From an uncultured Phascolarctobacterium sp. (GTDB taxonomy: Bacteria; Bacillota; Negativicutes; Acidaminococcales; Acidaminococcaceae), in assembly GCA_900545535.1 (NCBI GenBank), contig UQZN01000005.1, forward strand, positions 1-64,000: a stretch of DNA of 64,000 bases, in the 5' to 3' direction. How positions within the stretch are numbered: position 1 is the stretch's first letter; each line of letters starts with the position of its first letter. Below are positions 41,799-51,243 of the stretch, one piece after another. Below the pieces are notes generated by a model. It ran no database searches. It saw nothing but the letters and a program-made list of their open reading frames with translations, and was not told the origin of the DNA. Both the position numbers and the translations under genes were made by a program.

Positions 41799-42707
41799 AT
41801 GCGCTGGTTGACGCCGATAATTTTGATAGTCGTATTACTTACTGCTGCCTGTGGTCATGCTCCGGGCGGCAAGGATAAAATTGCCGTTATTGACTGGGAT
41901 AAGGCTGTCAGTGCTCATCCCAGGCAGACTGCTTTTAAGCAGGGTGAAGCTGAGCTGCAGAAACTGCTGCGTTATCGTGAAGAACAGGCGGAAGTTGCTA
42001 AAACCCAGATAGCCGGGTTGACCAGACTGCAGCAATTGAAACAAAACAGTAAGGCTAACTTTCTGGATGCCGATTTTCAGACACAAATGTATGCTGCTGA
42101 GGCCAGTGAAAGAAAAAAGCTTTTGGAGGCTTATGATGCCGTTGTCAAAGAGGCTGACGCTGCTTTGGCAGAGCAGGAGCAGGAACTGGAAGATGCTTAT
42201 CAGCTGAAAATTTTAAATTTGCGGTTACGGCTGGAAGCCATAAAAATGCGGTCTAAAGAACGTGAAGCTGTTCAAAATGAACTCAATCAGGTACAGTCTG
42301 AACGGGAACAGCAAAGGCAGAAGATTTTAGCAGCAAAAAATCAGATCATCAGCGCGAAAATGGAGCCTTTGGTAGCAGCGACACAGGCCAGGTTAAAACA
42401 ACAGGCAGAACAGCTGCATCAGAAGCTGCAGGGCGATATGGCTGCCGGATTGTCCAAAGATCAGGCTGATTTGGCCCAGGTCCCGGAAGCATTGACTAAT
42501 GCAATGGCGGCGATTGACAAGCAGATTGATAAACTGCAGGAAAGTAATGAAAGGCTAAAAGAAGACATTCGTAATGATATTGAAAGTAATGTGATTAAAC
42601 TTGCTCATGAGCGGCAGTATACGGTTGTCTTTCATAGTGTAAAAGTCAATATCAAAGCTGATGACATTACCGATGATGTTATTAAGGCTTTGCAGAATAT
42701 GAAATAA
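41799..42707 (+). CDS. OmpH-like lipoprotein, long form
   Basis: A 302-residue lipoprotein: signal with lipobox L-T-A-A-C at about residue 18. It keeps the OmpH start (I-A-V-I-D-W-D-K-A-V) and end (R-Q-Y-T-V-V-F-H). A very long, Gln/Glu/Lys-rich coiled coil in between makes it about twice the usual Skp length. Membrane anchoring and longer arms suggest a role distinct from the soluble type. Second of three paralogues. Confidence 0.8.
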   Translation: MRWLTPIILIVVLLTAACGHAPGGKDKIAVIDWDKAVSAHPRQTAFKQGEAELQKLLRYREEQAEVAKTQIAGLTRLQQLKQNSKANFLDADFQTQMYAAEASERKKLLEAYDAVVKEADAALAEQEQELEDAYQLKILNLRLRLEAIKMRSKEREAVQNELNQVQSEREQQRQKILAAKNQIISAKMEPLVAATQARLKQQAEQLHQKLQGDMAAGLSKDQADLAQVPEALTNAMAAIDKQIDKLQESNERLKEDIRNDIESNVIKLAHERQYTVVFHSVKVNIKADDITDDVIKALQNMK

Positions 42708-42722
42708 CAGGAGCGATAGATT

Positions 42723-43133
42723 ATGAAAAAACAAGTAGTAGCAGGGTTAATGGTGGCAGTTGCGATGTTGTCTTTTGGCTGCAGCGGACGGAATGCCGAA
42801 TTTGGCGTAGTTGATATGAAAGCTGTTGAAAGCAAAGCTGAAATAGTAAAAACAGTGAAGGAAGATGTCGCTGCTAAAGGCAAAAGCCTGCAGGAAGAAA
42901 TGACTAAAGAGATGGAAGGCAAATCTCAGGAAGAGCAGAAAAAGATTGTGGAAGATAAGACTGCTGAAATGCAGCTTGTTCAATCAGAAGCGCAAAACAA
43001 ATTAAAAGCTAGTTTGGATTCCGCATTAAATGCAGTAGCTAAAGAAAAGGGACTGGGAGCAGTACTGATCAAAGAAGCCGTGCCTCAGGGCGGTGTGGAT
43101 GTTACTGACGCAGTAATTGAAAAAATGAAATAA
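42723..43133 (+). CDS. OmpH-like lipoprotein, short form
   Basis: A 136-residue lipoprotein with lipobox L-S-F-G-C at about residue 20. The OmpH pattern is clear: F-G-V-V-D-M-K-A-V, a short Lys/Glu-rich coiled coil (about 45-100) and A-K-E-K-G-L-G-A-V-L-I near the end. Third of three paralogues, 15 bases after the second; a hairpin follows before lpxD. Confidence 0.82.
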   Translation: MKKQVVAGLMVAVAMLSFGCSGRNAEFGVVDMKAVESKAEIVKTVKEDVAAKGKSLQEEMTKEMEGKSQEEQKKIVEDKTAEMQLVQSEAQNKLKASLDSALNAVAKEKGLGAVLIKEAVPQGGVDVTDAVIEKMK

Positions 43134-43139
43134 GATGCG

Positions 43140-43166
43140 GCGGGCGGTTGATCTGCCCGCTTTTTT
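43140..43166 (+). terminator. Weak terminator after ompH cluster
   Basis: GCGGGC (43140-43145) pairs with GCCCGC (43155-43160) and six T residues follow. The stem is short, so read-through into lpxD is likely. Confidence 0.6.
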
Positions 43167-43187
43167 AAAACCGCGGGAGGCAGAGTT

Positions 43188-44213
43188 ATGGAGAAGACGT
43201 TGAGGGAATTGGCAGAATATTTACAGGGGACACTTGAAAATGAGGATCAAAATCTGGTAATTACAGGAGTAAACGGATTGGTTGAAGCCGGGCCGCAGGA
43301 TATTTCTTTTGCCGTGCCGCCGCATGTGGAGCACTGTCATCTCAGTAAAGCCGGTGTAATGGTCTTAGCACCGGAAGATCCAACGCTTGACAGACCTGTG
43401 ATCAGAGTTGAAGATCCGCGTGCCGCTTTTGCAGCCTTACTAAAGCTTTTCCGTGCCAGAGAGGATGTCGAACGGGTGATCAGCCCGCTGGCTTCGGTCG
43501 CTGCCAGTGCCAGGATCGGCAAAAATGTTGCGATACAGCCGTTTGCTGTTATTGAGGAAGATGCTGAAATTGGCGATGATTGTGTGATTTATCCGCATGT
43601 CTATGTTGGCAGACATGTTAAAACAGGTAAAGGGTGTATTTTCTATCCGCAGGTCACTATAAGAGAAAACTGCGTTATCGGCAGCAATGTCGTTTTGCAG
43701 TCGGGTTGTGTTATCGGCGGTGACGGGTTTGGTTATATCACAGATAAAAAGACCGGCAGGCACAGCAGTGTGCTGCAGGCCGGCAATGTAATTTTAGAAG
43801 ATGAAGTTGAAATAGGAAATAATACCTGTATTGACAGAGCTACTGCAGGCAGTACGATTGTTGGTGCGGGTACCAAAATAGATAATCTGGTACATTTAGG
43901 TCACAACGATGTTTTAGGGAAAAATTGTCTGGTTGTCGCCCATGTCGGGATCAGCGGCAGCGTAACTGTTGGCGATAATGTAACCTTTGCAGGCCAGGTC
44001 GGCACGGTCGGGCATATCACGATCGGCGATAATTGTGTTTTTGGCGGCAAAACAGGCATTACCAATAATGTGCCTGCCAATTCGTTTTATGCAGGTTTTC
44101 CGGCCCGTCCCCACAAAGAATGGCTGAAGCAGGAGGCAAATCTCAGAAAAATCGGTGAGCTGCTGAAAAAGGTCAAAGTACTGGAAGAAACTGTAGCCAA
44201 ATTAGAAAAATAA
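43188..44213 (+). CDS. lpxD: UDP-3-O-acyl-glucosamine N-acyltransferase
   Basis: A 341-residue enzyme adding the N-linked hydroxyacyl chain in lipid A synthesis (third step). The N-terminal uridine-binding domain (1-100) is followed by a left-handed beta helix with many hexapeptide repeats and the catalytic His in L-V-H-L-G-H-N-D. A C-terminal helix (about 310-341) ends the protein. Next to ompH as in Proteobacteria. Confidence 0.96.
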   Translation: MEKTLRELAEYLQGTLENEDQNLVITGVNGLVEAGPQDISFAVPPHVEHCHLSKAGVMVLAPEDPTLDRPVIRVEDPRAAFAALLKLFRAREDVERVISPLASVAASARIGKNVAIQPFAVIEEDAEIGDDCVIYPHVYVGRHVKTGKGCIFYPQVTIRENCVIGSNVVLQSGCVIGGDGFGYITDKKTGRHSSVLQAGNVILEDEVEIGNNTCIDRATAGSTIVGAGTKIDNLVHLGHNDVLGKNCLVVAHVGISGSVTVGDNVTFAGQVGTVGHITIGDNCVFGGKTGITNNVPANSFYAGFPARPHKEWLKQEANLRKIGELLKKVKVLEETVAKLEK

Positions 44214-44234
44214 GAAATAAGGCGGTGCAAAACA

Positions 44235-45125
44235 GTGCTTGCTTACTATATAGTTAAGTTTTTCAGCTGGGTCATGTGTATTGCGCCCAAGTGGCTGCGC
44301 AGCTTAACGGCTGCAATACTGGGAGGCCTTGCCGTTGTTGCTACCCAAAAATGGCGCCTGCAGATGGCTATGGCCAATATACGCGAATGTCTTGGCGTAG
44401 ACGAGACGAGAGCCAGGCAGATAGCCGAGCAAAGTCTGCGCAGATTTGGTAGAATGGTAGTAGAAGTAATGCGCTTTCCTTTGTTAAATCGGGAGAATAT
44501 AGATCAGCTTGTGAAAGTAGAAGGTCTGGAATATTTGGCAGAAGCCTATAAGCAGGATAAAGGTGTTATTATTGCAACAGGCCATTTTGGCAACTGGGAG
44601 CTTTTAGGTGCGACGATCGCTTTGCACGGTTATCCGATGCTGTCGATAACAAGAAAGCAGAATAATAAATATATGGACCGTTTTATCAATGAATATCGCG
44701 AAATGGTGGGGCAAAAAGTTGCCTATAATCGCGGTGGACATGGCTTATTGGCGATCAGCAGGATTCTGAAGGAGAAAAAGCTGCTGGGTGTGCTGTATGA
44801 TCAGGATACCAATGATGATGGTGTAGAGCTGGATCTTTTTGGCAAAAAGTCAATAACGCCATTAGGCGCTGCGGCGCTCTCCCGGCTTTACGGTTCGCCC
44901 ATCCTGCCAGTTTTTATGCATAACAACGAAGACGGTACCTGTACTGCTAAAATACATCCACCGCTCTATACATCGAAAAGTAAGAATAAGCAGCAGGATT
45001 TTTATGATGTGACACGGGAGCTGATCGTTATTTTAGAGCATGAGATTATCAGTGACCCGGCGATGTGGTTTTGGGTACATGACCGTTGGAAAGACGGACG
45101 CGAGAGATTTGCGGCTAAAAAATAA
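44235..45125 (+). CDS. LpxL/HtrB-type lipid A acyltransferase 1
   Basis: A 296-residue lysophospholipid acyltransferase-family protein. An N-terminal hydrophobic segment (about 1-35) anchors it, and the catalytic G-H-F-G-N-W-E motif is present with D-Q-D-T-N-D-D and P-x-x-F-x-H later. It probably adds a secondary acyl chain to lipid A. It starts at GTG. Whether it is LpxL or LpxM in function cannot be told. A second member lies at 56889. Confidence 0.88.
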   Translation: MLAYYIVKFFSWVMCIAPKWLRSLTAAILGGLAVVATQKWRLQMAMANIRECLGVDETRARQIAEQSLRRFGRMVVEVMRFPLLNRENIDQLVKVEGLEYLAEAYKQDKGVIIATGHFGNWELLGATIALHGYPMLSITRKQNNKYMDRFINEYREMVGQKVAYNRGGHGLLAISRILKEKKLLGVLYDQDTNDDGVELDLFGKKSITPLGAAALSRLYGSPILPVFMHNNEDGTCTAKIHPPLYTSKSKNKQQDFYDVTRELIVILEHEIISDPAMWFWVHDRWKDGRERFAAKK

Positions 45126-45146
45126 TCGGAAGGGCAGGCGGAAGAT

Positions 45147-45989
45147 TTGAAAGAAATAATGCAGCAAACGCTGGCGGCACCTATTGCCTATTCTGGCATA
45201 GGTCTGCACTCAGGCAAAGAAGTTGCAATAAAATTATTGCCCGGCAAAGAGGATACAGGTGTTGTTTTTGTACGTACAGATCTGCCTGGGCAGCCTGAAA
45301 TACAGGCCTTAGCAGAGAATGTAAGTTCTACGGTTAAGGCTACTACCATCAGTGAGAACGGAACAGAGGTCTTTACAGTAGAACATTTAATGGCGGCGCT
45401 TTCAATGATGGGCATCGACAACTGCCGGATCGAAATGTCAGCCCCGGAACCTCCGGTAACCGACGGCAGCGCCGCGGTATTTTGCGAGCTGATTTCACAG
45501 GCGGGGAGAAGAGAGCAAGCTAAGCCAAGAAAGATTTATGCTGTCGACAGGGCGTTTTCTGTTTATGAAGGTGATAAATATATCACGATCCAGCCGTATG
45601 CTGGTTACAGGATTTCTTTTGTATCAGTCAATGCGCATCCTGCTTTGGGTACACAGTATTTTGATATTGAGCTGACGGAAGAGTCCTTCCTGCAGGAGAT
45701 AGCTGCAGCCAGAACGGTCGGCTTTATGAGTGAGATCAAGCAGATGCAGCAGATGGGCCTGGGACTTGGCGGCAGTATTGACAATGTCGTTATTTTTGAT
45801 GATGATAAAATTTTGTCGGAAACAAGGTTTGACAATGAACTGATCAGACATAAGATTTTAGATGTGATCGGGGATCTGTATCTGTTAGGTCATCTCCGTG
45901 GCCATATAATTGCCGTAAAATCAGGACATGCTTTTAATTCTTGTTTGGCAAAGCAAATTCAAGCCTATAGAATCGAGGAGGAGAAATGA
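45147..45989 (+). CDS. lpxC: UDP-3-O-acyl-GlcNAc deacetylase
   Basis: A 280-residue zinc deacetylase, the committed step of lipid A synthesis. Zinc ligands are His in T-V-E-H-L-M-A-A-L and the H-K-x-x-D motif (R-H-K-I-L-D-V-I-G-D), and the catalytic His is in S-G-H-A-F-N. The hydroxamate-binding region S-G-I-G-L-H-S-G is present. The TTG at 45147 is used; an ATG four codons later is possible. It overlaps fabZ by four bases. Confidence 0.95.
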   Translation: MKEIMQQTLAAPIAYSGIGLHSGKEVAIKLLPGKEDTGVVFVRTDLPGQPEIQALAENVSSTVKATTISENGTEVFTVEHLMAALSMMGIDNCRIEMSAPEPPVTDGSAAVFCELISQAGRREQAKPRKIYAVDRAFSVYEGDKYITIQPYAGYRISFVSVNAHPALGTQYFDIELTEESFLQEIAAARTVGFMSEIKQMQQMGLGLGGSIDNVVIFDDDKILSETRFDNELIRHKILDVIGDLYLLGHLRGHIIAVKSGHAFNSCLAKQIQAYRIEEEK

Positions 45990-46432
45990 TGATTACTTTA
46001 GATGCTATCGAAATTCAAAAAATTATTCCGCATCGTTACCCAATGCTCCTGGTAGACCGTATTCTGGATTTGGAACCGATGAAAAGAGCCGTCGGTGTCA
46101 AAAATATTACCATGAACGAGCTGCAGTTCTTAGGGCATTTTCCCGGCGAACCGATCATGCCCGGCGTACTTTTGATCGAAGCTATGGCTCAGGTCGGCGG
46201 TGTAGCAATGCTGTACCCGGAAGAAAACCGCGGCAAAATTGCGGTTTTTGGTAAAATTGATAATGTACGTTTTCGCCGTCAGGTAGTACCTGGGGATCAG
46301 GTTATCACTACGGCAGAAGTGGTAAAGATACGCGGGAATATGGGGGTTATTCACTGCGAAGGCAAAGTCGATGGCCAGGTATCCTGTGAGTGTGATTGCA
46401 CCTTTGCGATTATGGATCCTAAAAATTCCTGA
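45986..46432 (+). CDS. fabZ: 3-hydroxyacyl-ACP dehydratase FabZ
   Basis: A 148-residue hotdog dehydratase of fatty acid synthesis. It shows P-H-R-Y-P-M-L-L-V-D-R, and the catalytic pair His in G-H-F-P-G and Glu in L-L-I-E-A-M-A-Q. It competes with lipid A enzymes for hydroxyacyl-ACP, and its place between lpxC and lpxA is widely conserved. Good GGAGGAG site. Confidence 0.97.
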   Translation: MMITLDAIEIQKIIPHRYPMLLVDRILDLEPMKRAVGVKNITMNELQFLGHFPGEPIMPGVLLIEAMAQVGGVAMLYPEENRGKIAVFGKIDNVRFRRQVVPGDQVITTAEVVKIRGNMGVIHCEGKVDGQVSCECDCTFAIMDPKNS

Positions 46433-46536
46433 TTAATGGAAAGGGGTCGATTTTTGCAGTAAAATGATGAAATAGGAAGTTTTTTGCACGTAATCAGTTA
46501 AAACAACCGAATTCAGCGTGCGAAAAAATAAGGGCT

Positions 46537-46565
46537 TTGGAAGAGTATAGGTAATATAGTATAAG
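46537..46565 (+). promoter_or_regulatory. Possible promoter for lpxA operon
   Basis: TTGGAA (46537-46542) and TATAAG (46560-46565) with a 17-base spacer in the 170-bp gap after fabZ, the largest break within the lipid A genes. Confidence 0.45.
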
Positions 46566-46603
46566 CTGTTTAATTGTCTGATTAAAATTGAGGAGTGAAG
46601 GAA

Positions 46604-47410
46604 ATGAGTTCGGTTGTTATTCCTATGCCTAAGATTCACGAAACAGCAATCATCCATCCCAATGCTGTTTTAGGAAAGAATGTTGAAATAGGCCCTTATG
46701 CCGTTATCGACGAAGACGTAGTCATCGGCGATAATTGTAAAATAGGAGCTCATGCGGTGATCCATAAATATACTACAGTCGGGAAAAATTGTAAATTTTT
46801 CCCCGGGTGTTCTATTGGTGCTGAACCGCAGGATTTAAAATTTGAAGATGAAAAGACTTCCACTGTTATCGGCGATGGCTGTGTTTTCCGTGAATGCACT
46901 ACCGTCAACAGAGCTACCGGCGAAGGCAACAAAACTATTATTGGGAATAATATCCTGATGATGGCTTATACGCATGTCGCCCATAACTGCATCGTAGGCA
47001 ATAATGTTATTATGTCTAATGTGGCAACGCTGGCTGGACATGTCATCGTGGAAGACAGAGCTGTTATCGGCGGTTTGTCGGCAGTACACCAATTCTGCAA
47101 GATCGGCCGTAATGCTATGATCGGTGGGATGGCACGTGTTGCCCAGGATGTTCCGCCGTTTATGATCGTTGCAGGCGACCCTGCTTTTGTATCGGGATTG
47201 AACAGCGTGGGTCTTGCCAGAGCGGGGATGCCTCAGGATATCCGCAGTCAGCTGAAAAAAGCTTTCCGGATTTTATACAGATCCGGTCTGCCTTTGCAGG
47301 AGGCTGTGGCGACAATGGAACAGGAGCTGGACAGCAGTGAGCCTGTTGAGCATTTAATGCGTTTTTTGCGTAATGTAGAACGCGGTATTATTCGTACCCG
47401 CAGAGATTAA
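46604..47410 (+). CDS. lpxA: UDP-GlcNAc O-acyltransferase
   Basis: A 268-residue left-handed beta-helix enzyme adding the first hydroxyacyl chain to UDP-GlcNAc. The catalytic His is in A-Y-T-H-V-A-H-N-C, and I-H-P-N-A-V-L-G and the helical C-terminus are typical. The ATG at 46604 follows AGGAG by eight bases; a GTG nine bases earlier overlaps that site. Confidence 0.96.
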   Translation: MSSVVIPMPKIHETAIIHPNAVLGKNVEIGPYAVIDEDVVIGDNCKIGAHAVIHKYTTVGKNCKFFPGCSIGAEPQDLKFEDEKTSTVIGDGCVFRECTTVNRATGEGNKTIIGNNILMMAYTHVAHNCIVGNNVIMSNVATLAGHVIVEDRAVIGGLSAVHQFCKIGRNAMIGGMARVAQDVPPFMIVAGDPAFVSGLNSVGLARAGMPQDIRSQLKKAFRILYRSGLPLQEAVATMEQELDSSEPVEHLMRFLRNVERGIIRTRRD

Positions 47411-47422
47411 GGTGGTGACCTG

Positions 47423-48226
47423 GTGGAGACTTTAGGCTTATTGTCAGGCATCGGCCATTTGCCGGTGGACGTAGCTTTATCGGCCAAAGCCATGGGCTAT
47501 AGAGTTGTCGCTGTCGGAGTTGTTCCAGATATAGATCCGGAGCTGTCCGAAGCTGTTGATGCTTATTATGATATCCATATAGGAAAAATCGGGAAGATCA
47601 TCAGTACTTTAAAGAAAAATGATGTAAAAGCTGTGACGATGATAGGCAAAGTCACCAAAGAGCTTTTATATAAAGCCGGAGCCGTTGTTCCTGATCTCAG
47701 AGCCATCAAGATCCTGGCTTCTGTGCCTGACAGGAAAGACGATACCATTATGAACGCCATTGTCAAAGAACTGGAAGGCGAAGGGATCAAAGTCCTTGAT
47801 CAAACGCTTTTGATCCAGCCGCTGCTTCCTGCCGCCGGTGTTTTGACCAAAAGGCAGCCTACGGAAGCGGAATTGGCCGATATGGAGTTTGGTTTTGCCA
47901 TGGCCAGGGAAATAGGACGTTTGGATATTGGGCAGACAGTAGTAGTAAAAGATCGCGCTTTAATGGCGGTTGAAGCTATTGAAGGAACTGATGCCTGTAT
48001 TTTGCGTGGCGGAACGCTTGGTAAGGGCGTTATTGTTGCCAAAACTGCCAAGCCGGCGCAGGATAACAGATTCGATATGCCCAGCGTTGGTACGAAAACT
48101 CTGGAGTCGATGATCGCTGCAGGGGCGACAGGCTTAGTGATAGAAGCCGGCAGGACCTTGCTTGTAGAAAAAGAAAAAACTCTGGCGCTGGCAGATGCGC
48201 ATGATATTACTATTGTGGCCAGATAA
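47423..48226 (+). CDS. lpxI: UDP-2,3-diacylglucosamine pyrophosphatase LpxI
   Basis: A 267-residue DUF1009/LpxI-family hydrolase making lipid X from UDP-2,3-diacylglucosamine. It shows G-x-G-x-L-P start (L-S-G-I-G-H-L-P), I-G-K-V-T-K and the C-terminal G-G-T-L-G-K-G and K-P-A-Q-D-x-R-F-D-M-P-x-V-G. It replaces LpxH of Enterobacteria. It starts at GTG after AAGGTGGTG, directly after lpxA. Confidence 0.94.
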   Translation: METLGLLSGIGHLPVDVALSAKAMGYRVVAVGVVPDIDPELSEAVDAYYDIHIGKIGKIISTLKKNDVKAVTMIGKVTKELLYKAGAVVPDLRAIKILASVPDRKDDTIMNAIVKELEGEGIKVLDQTLLIQPLLPAAGVLTKRQPTEAELADMEFGFAMAREIGRLDIGQTVVVKDRALMAVEAIEGTDACILRGGTLGKGVIVAKTAKPAQDNRFDMPSVGTKTLESMIAAGATGLVIEAGRTLLVEKEKTLALADAHDITIVAR

Positions 48227-48249
48227 ATGAAAAATAATTGCTAATTATG

Positions 48250-48280
48250 CAGGCTGAGCGATACGTTCAGTCTGTTTTTG
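48250..48280 (+). terminator. Terminator after lpxI
   Basis: CAGGCTGAGCG (48250-48260) pairs with CGTTCAGTCTG (48264-48274), two G-T wobbles, followed by a T-run. A TATAAT at 48284-48289 follows but has no good -35 box. Confidence 0.65.
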
Positions 48281-48367
48281 TGTTATAATATAAAATGAAT
48301 TGTTATGTAATAAAATAAGAACGATAAAACTTTTTTTCATATTTTTGATAGCAGGAAGGGAGCACTT

Positions 48368-49501
48368 ATGGTCAGAATACTTATTTCTGCCGGAGAAGCT
48401 TCGGGAGATATTCATGCTGCGGCAGTGACAAGAGAATTGAAAAAAATTGCTCCTGAGACTGAAGTTTTCGGGATGGGCGGCGATTGCCTGCGTGAAGCCG
48501 GCGGCGAAGTGTTATTTGACATTAAGGAACATGGCGTCATGGGCTTTGCGGAAATAATTTGCAAATTACCGGCCTTGTTTAAATTGAAGAATGCTTTTGC
48601 GAAAGTAATGGAAGAACGCAGGCCTGACTGCCTGGTAGTTGTAGATTATCCGGGGTTTAATATGCGTCTGGCCAAACTTGCGAAATCGATGGGCATTCCT
48701 GTCGTTTCGTATATCAGCCCTTCGGCCTGGGCCTGGCACAAAAGCCGCGCAAAAAGTGTTGCACAGATCGTCAACAAGGTGGCGGCGATTTTTCCTTTTG
48801 AGTATGAAGTTTATAAAGCAGCCGGAGCGGATACGGAGTTTGTAGGGCATCCGCTTGTAGATATAGTGAAACCGCATCTGACTCAGGCGGCCGCCTGGGA
48901 AAAAGCTGGGAAGCAAGCTGGACGTGATCTGATTTTATTGATTCCGGGAAGCCGTCTGATGGAAATACAAAAAATGCTGCCAACGATGCTGCAGGCTGCT
49001 AAATTGATTTTAGAGAAGCGGCCGGACACCGATTTTACAATGCCCAGGGCTAAAACAATTCCGTTAGAGATGCTGGAAAATATGGTAAAAGCCGCGGGTG
49101 TGCCGGTAAAAATAATAGAAGGCGACAATTATGATGTGATGTTCAGTGCTGACCTGGCACTGGCAACCAGCGGTACTGTAACTTTGGAAGCGGCTCTGTG
49201 CGGTTTGGGTTCGGTGATCGTTTATAAAACGTCGCCGATCACTGCGTTTATTGCCCGCAGAGTGATCAATATACCGGACATTGGTTTGCCCAATATTGTT
49301 GCGGGCAGACATATCCTGCCCGAGCTGCTGCAGGAGGATTTTACGCCGGAGCGTTTACAGCAGGAGGCGTTGAAACTACTGGAGCCGGAACGGAACGCAC
49401 AGATGAAAAAAGATCTGGCATATGTCAAAGAGCGCCTGGGAGCTTCCGGGGCTGTACATAGAGTTGCAGAACTGGTTCTGCGTATTGCTGAGGAGAAATA
49501 A
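48368..49501 (+). CDS. lpxB: Lipid A disaccharide synthase
   Basis: A 377-residue GT19 glycosyltransferase condensing lipid X with UDP-diacylglucosamine. Motifs are S-A-G-E-A-S-G-D-I-H at the start, M-G-G-D, D-Y-P-G-F-N, S-P-S-A-W-A-W and L-A-T-S-G-T-V-T-L-E-A. Length is normal. It overlaps the msbA start by one base. Confidence 0.96.
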   Translation: MVRILISAGEASGDIHAAAVTRELKKIAPETEVFGMGGDCLREAGGEVLFDIKEHGVMGFAEIICKLPALFKLKNAFAKVMEERRPDCLVVVDYPGFNMRLAKLAKSMGIPVVSYISPSAWAWHKSRAKSVAQIVNKVAAIFPFEYEVYKAAGADTEFVGHPLVDIVKPHLTQAAAWEKAGKQAGRDLILLIPGSRLMEIQKMLPTMLQAAKLILEKRPDTDFTMPRAKTIPLEMLENMVKAAGVPVKIIEGDNYDVMFSADLALATSGTVTLEAALCGLGSVIVYKTSPITAFIARRVINIPDIGLPNIVAGRHILPELLQEDFTPERLQQEALKLLEPERNAQMKKDLAYVKERLGASGAVHRVAELVLRIAEEK

Positions 49502-51234
49502 TGACACTATATTTGCGGATTTTAGGTTATATAAAACCATATATGAATAGATTGCTTTTTGCCATGTTTTGTACGATCATGGCGGCGGCCGGTAATCTGT
49601 ATATCCCCTGGATCATTAAAGAGATGATCGATCAGGTACTGGCCGATAAGAACGGCGCGCTGCTGAACTGGATCGCTGCAAGTATCATTGCCATTTTTAT
49701 TGTGCGCGGGTTATTTTGGTACGGGCAAAATTATCTGATGAGCTATGTTGGACAAAGAGTAATTATTGATATTCGGGCGGCGGTTTTTAAAAAGCTGCAG
49801 CGGCTCAGTGTATCTTTTTATGATAAAAATAAAACCGGTACGATCATGAGTTATGTTACCAACGACGTCAACGCATTGCAATCAGCTATGGTCGAAAATA
49901 CCATTGAAATGATTACCGAAGGCTTTATTTTGATTGGTTCTGTAGTGGCCATGATCTATCTTGACTGGCGTCTGACGCTTTTTACGGTCTGTACCTTCCC
50001 ACCGGTGCTGTGGTTTATGGAATTTTTTGGTAAAAAAATCCGTAAAACAGGCGGGAGGATCCAGGAATGTACTGCGGATATTACTTCTGTCCTGCAGGAG
50101 TCGGTAGCATCTGCCAGAGTTATCAAATCATTTGTCAGGGAAGACTATGAGGTTGATCGCTTTGATGTGGAAAACAAAGCTAATTTCCGGGCCAATATGA
50201 AAAACGCACAGCTGATGGCAACTTTAACGCCTGTCGTTGAACTTGTAGCCGCTATTGGCGTGACGATGATCATCTGGTACGGTGGCAATAACGTCATCAA
50301 CGGTACGATCACAGCAGGTTCGCTGGTAGCGTTCCTTACTTACGCCGTTAATATTTCCAATCCGATCAAACGGCTGACCAGAGTCATTGGCAATATTCAA
50401 AAAGCTTTAGCCGCAGCGCAGCGGGTATTCATGATCATTGATATGCCGGAAGAAATTGTTGAAGCAAACAATGCCAGGCTTCTGCCGCAGGTTCAGGGCA
50501 AAGTTGAATTCCAAAATGTTACTTTTGCCTATAACGAGAAAGGTGATGTAATCAAGGATCTTTCTTTTACTGTAGCCCCGGGCGAAGTAATTGCTATCGT
50601 TGGTCCTTCCGGCGCCGGCAAATCGACTATTGCCAATTTGCTGCCGCGTTTTTATGATGTTAATAAAGGCGATATCAAAATTGATGGCTACAGCGTGCGC
50701 GAGGTAACCTTAAATTCTTTGCGGGAACAGGTCGGTATCGTCCCTCAGGAAACGATGCTTTTCAATGGCTCCGTTTATGATAATATTCTTTACGGCCGGC
50801 TGGACGCGACTCGGGAAGAAATCGAGACTGCAGCCAAAGCAGCTAATGCCCATGACTTTATCATGCAGCTGTCAGACGGTTATGCAACGAAGCTGGGCGA
50901 CCGCGGTGTGAATCTTTCCGGCGGGCAGCGGCAGAGGATCGCTATTGCCCGGGCAATATTGAAAAATCCACGCATTTTGATCCTGGATGAAGCTACTTCC
51001 GCTCTGGATACAGAGAGTGAGAGGATCGTGCAGGAAGCCTTGGATAGATTGATGGTCGGCAGGACTTCTTTTGTCATAGCTCACAGGCTGTCGACGATTA
51101 AAAATGCCGATAAAATCTTAGTGCTGGAAAAAGGCTGTCTGGTTGAAGCAGGAACACACGATGAGCTTATAGCCCTGGATGGTCTGTACGCACATTTGTA
51201 TAAAATTCAGTATCGCAACAAAGAAGCGAAGTGA
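49501..51234 (+). CDS. msbA: MsbA-type lipid A flippase
   Basis: A 577-residue ABC exporter half-transporter. Six membrane segments occupy about 15-315. The ATPase has Walker A G-P-S-G-A-G-K-S-T, signature L-S-G-G-Q-R-Q-R, Walker B I-L-I-L-D-E-A-T-S-A-L-D and switch A-H-R-L-S-T. Sequence alone cannot separate lipid A from multidrug export, but its place between lpxB and waaA-lpxK makes core-lipid A flipping the best call. Confidence 0.92.
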   Translation: MTLYLRILGYIKPYMNRLLFAMFCTIMAAAGNLYIPWIIKEMIDQVLADKNGALLNWIAASIIAIFIVRGLFWYGQNYLMSYVGQRVIIDIRAAVFKKLQRLSVSFYDKNKTGTIMSYVTNDVNALQSAMVENTIEMITEGFILIGSVVAMIYLDWRLTLFTVCTFPPVLWFMEFFGKKIRKTGGRIQECTADITSVLQESVASARVIKSFVREDYEVDRFDVENKANFRANMKNAQLMATLTPVVELVAAIGVTMIIWYGGNNVINGTITAGSLVAFLTYAVNISNPIKRLTRVIGNIQKALAAAQRVFMIIDMPEEIVEANNARLLPQVQGKVEFQNVTFAYNEKGDVIKDLSFTVAPGEVIAIVGPSGAGKSTIANLLPRFYDVNKGDIKIDGYSVREVTLNSLREQVGIVPQETMLFNGSVYDNILYGRLDATREEIETAAKAANAHDFIMQLSDGYATKLGDRGVNLSGGQRQRIAIARAILKNPRILILDEATSALDTESERIVQEALDRLMVGRTSFVIAHRLSTIKNADKILVLEKGCLVEAGTHDELIALDGLYAHLYKIQYRNKEAK

Positions 51235-51243
51235 GGTTAAAGA

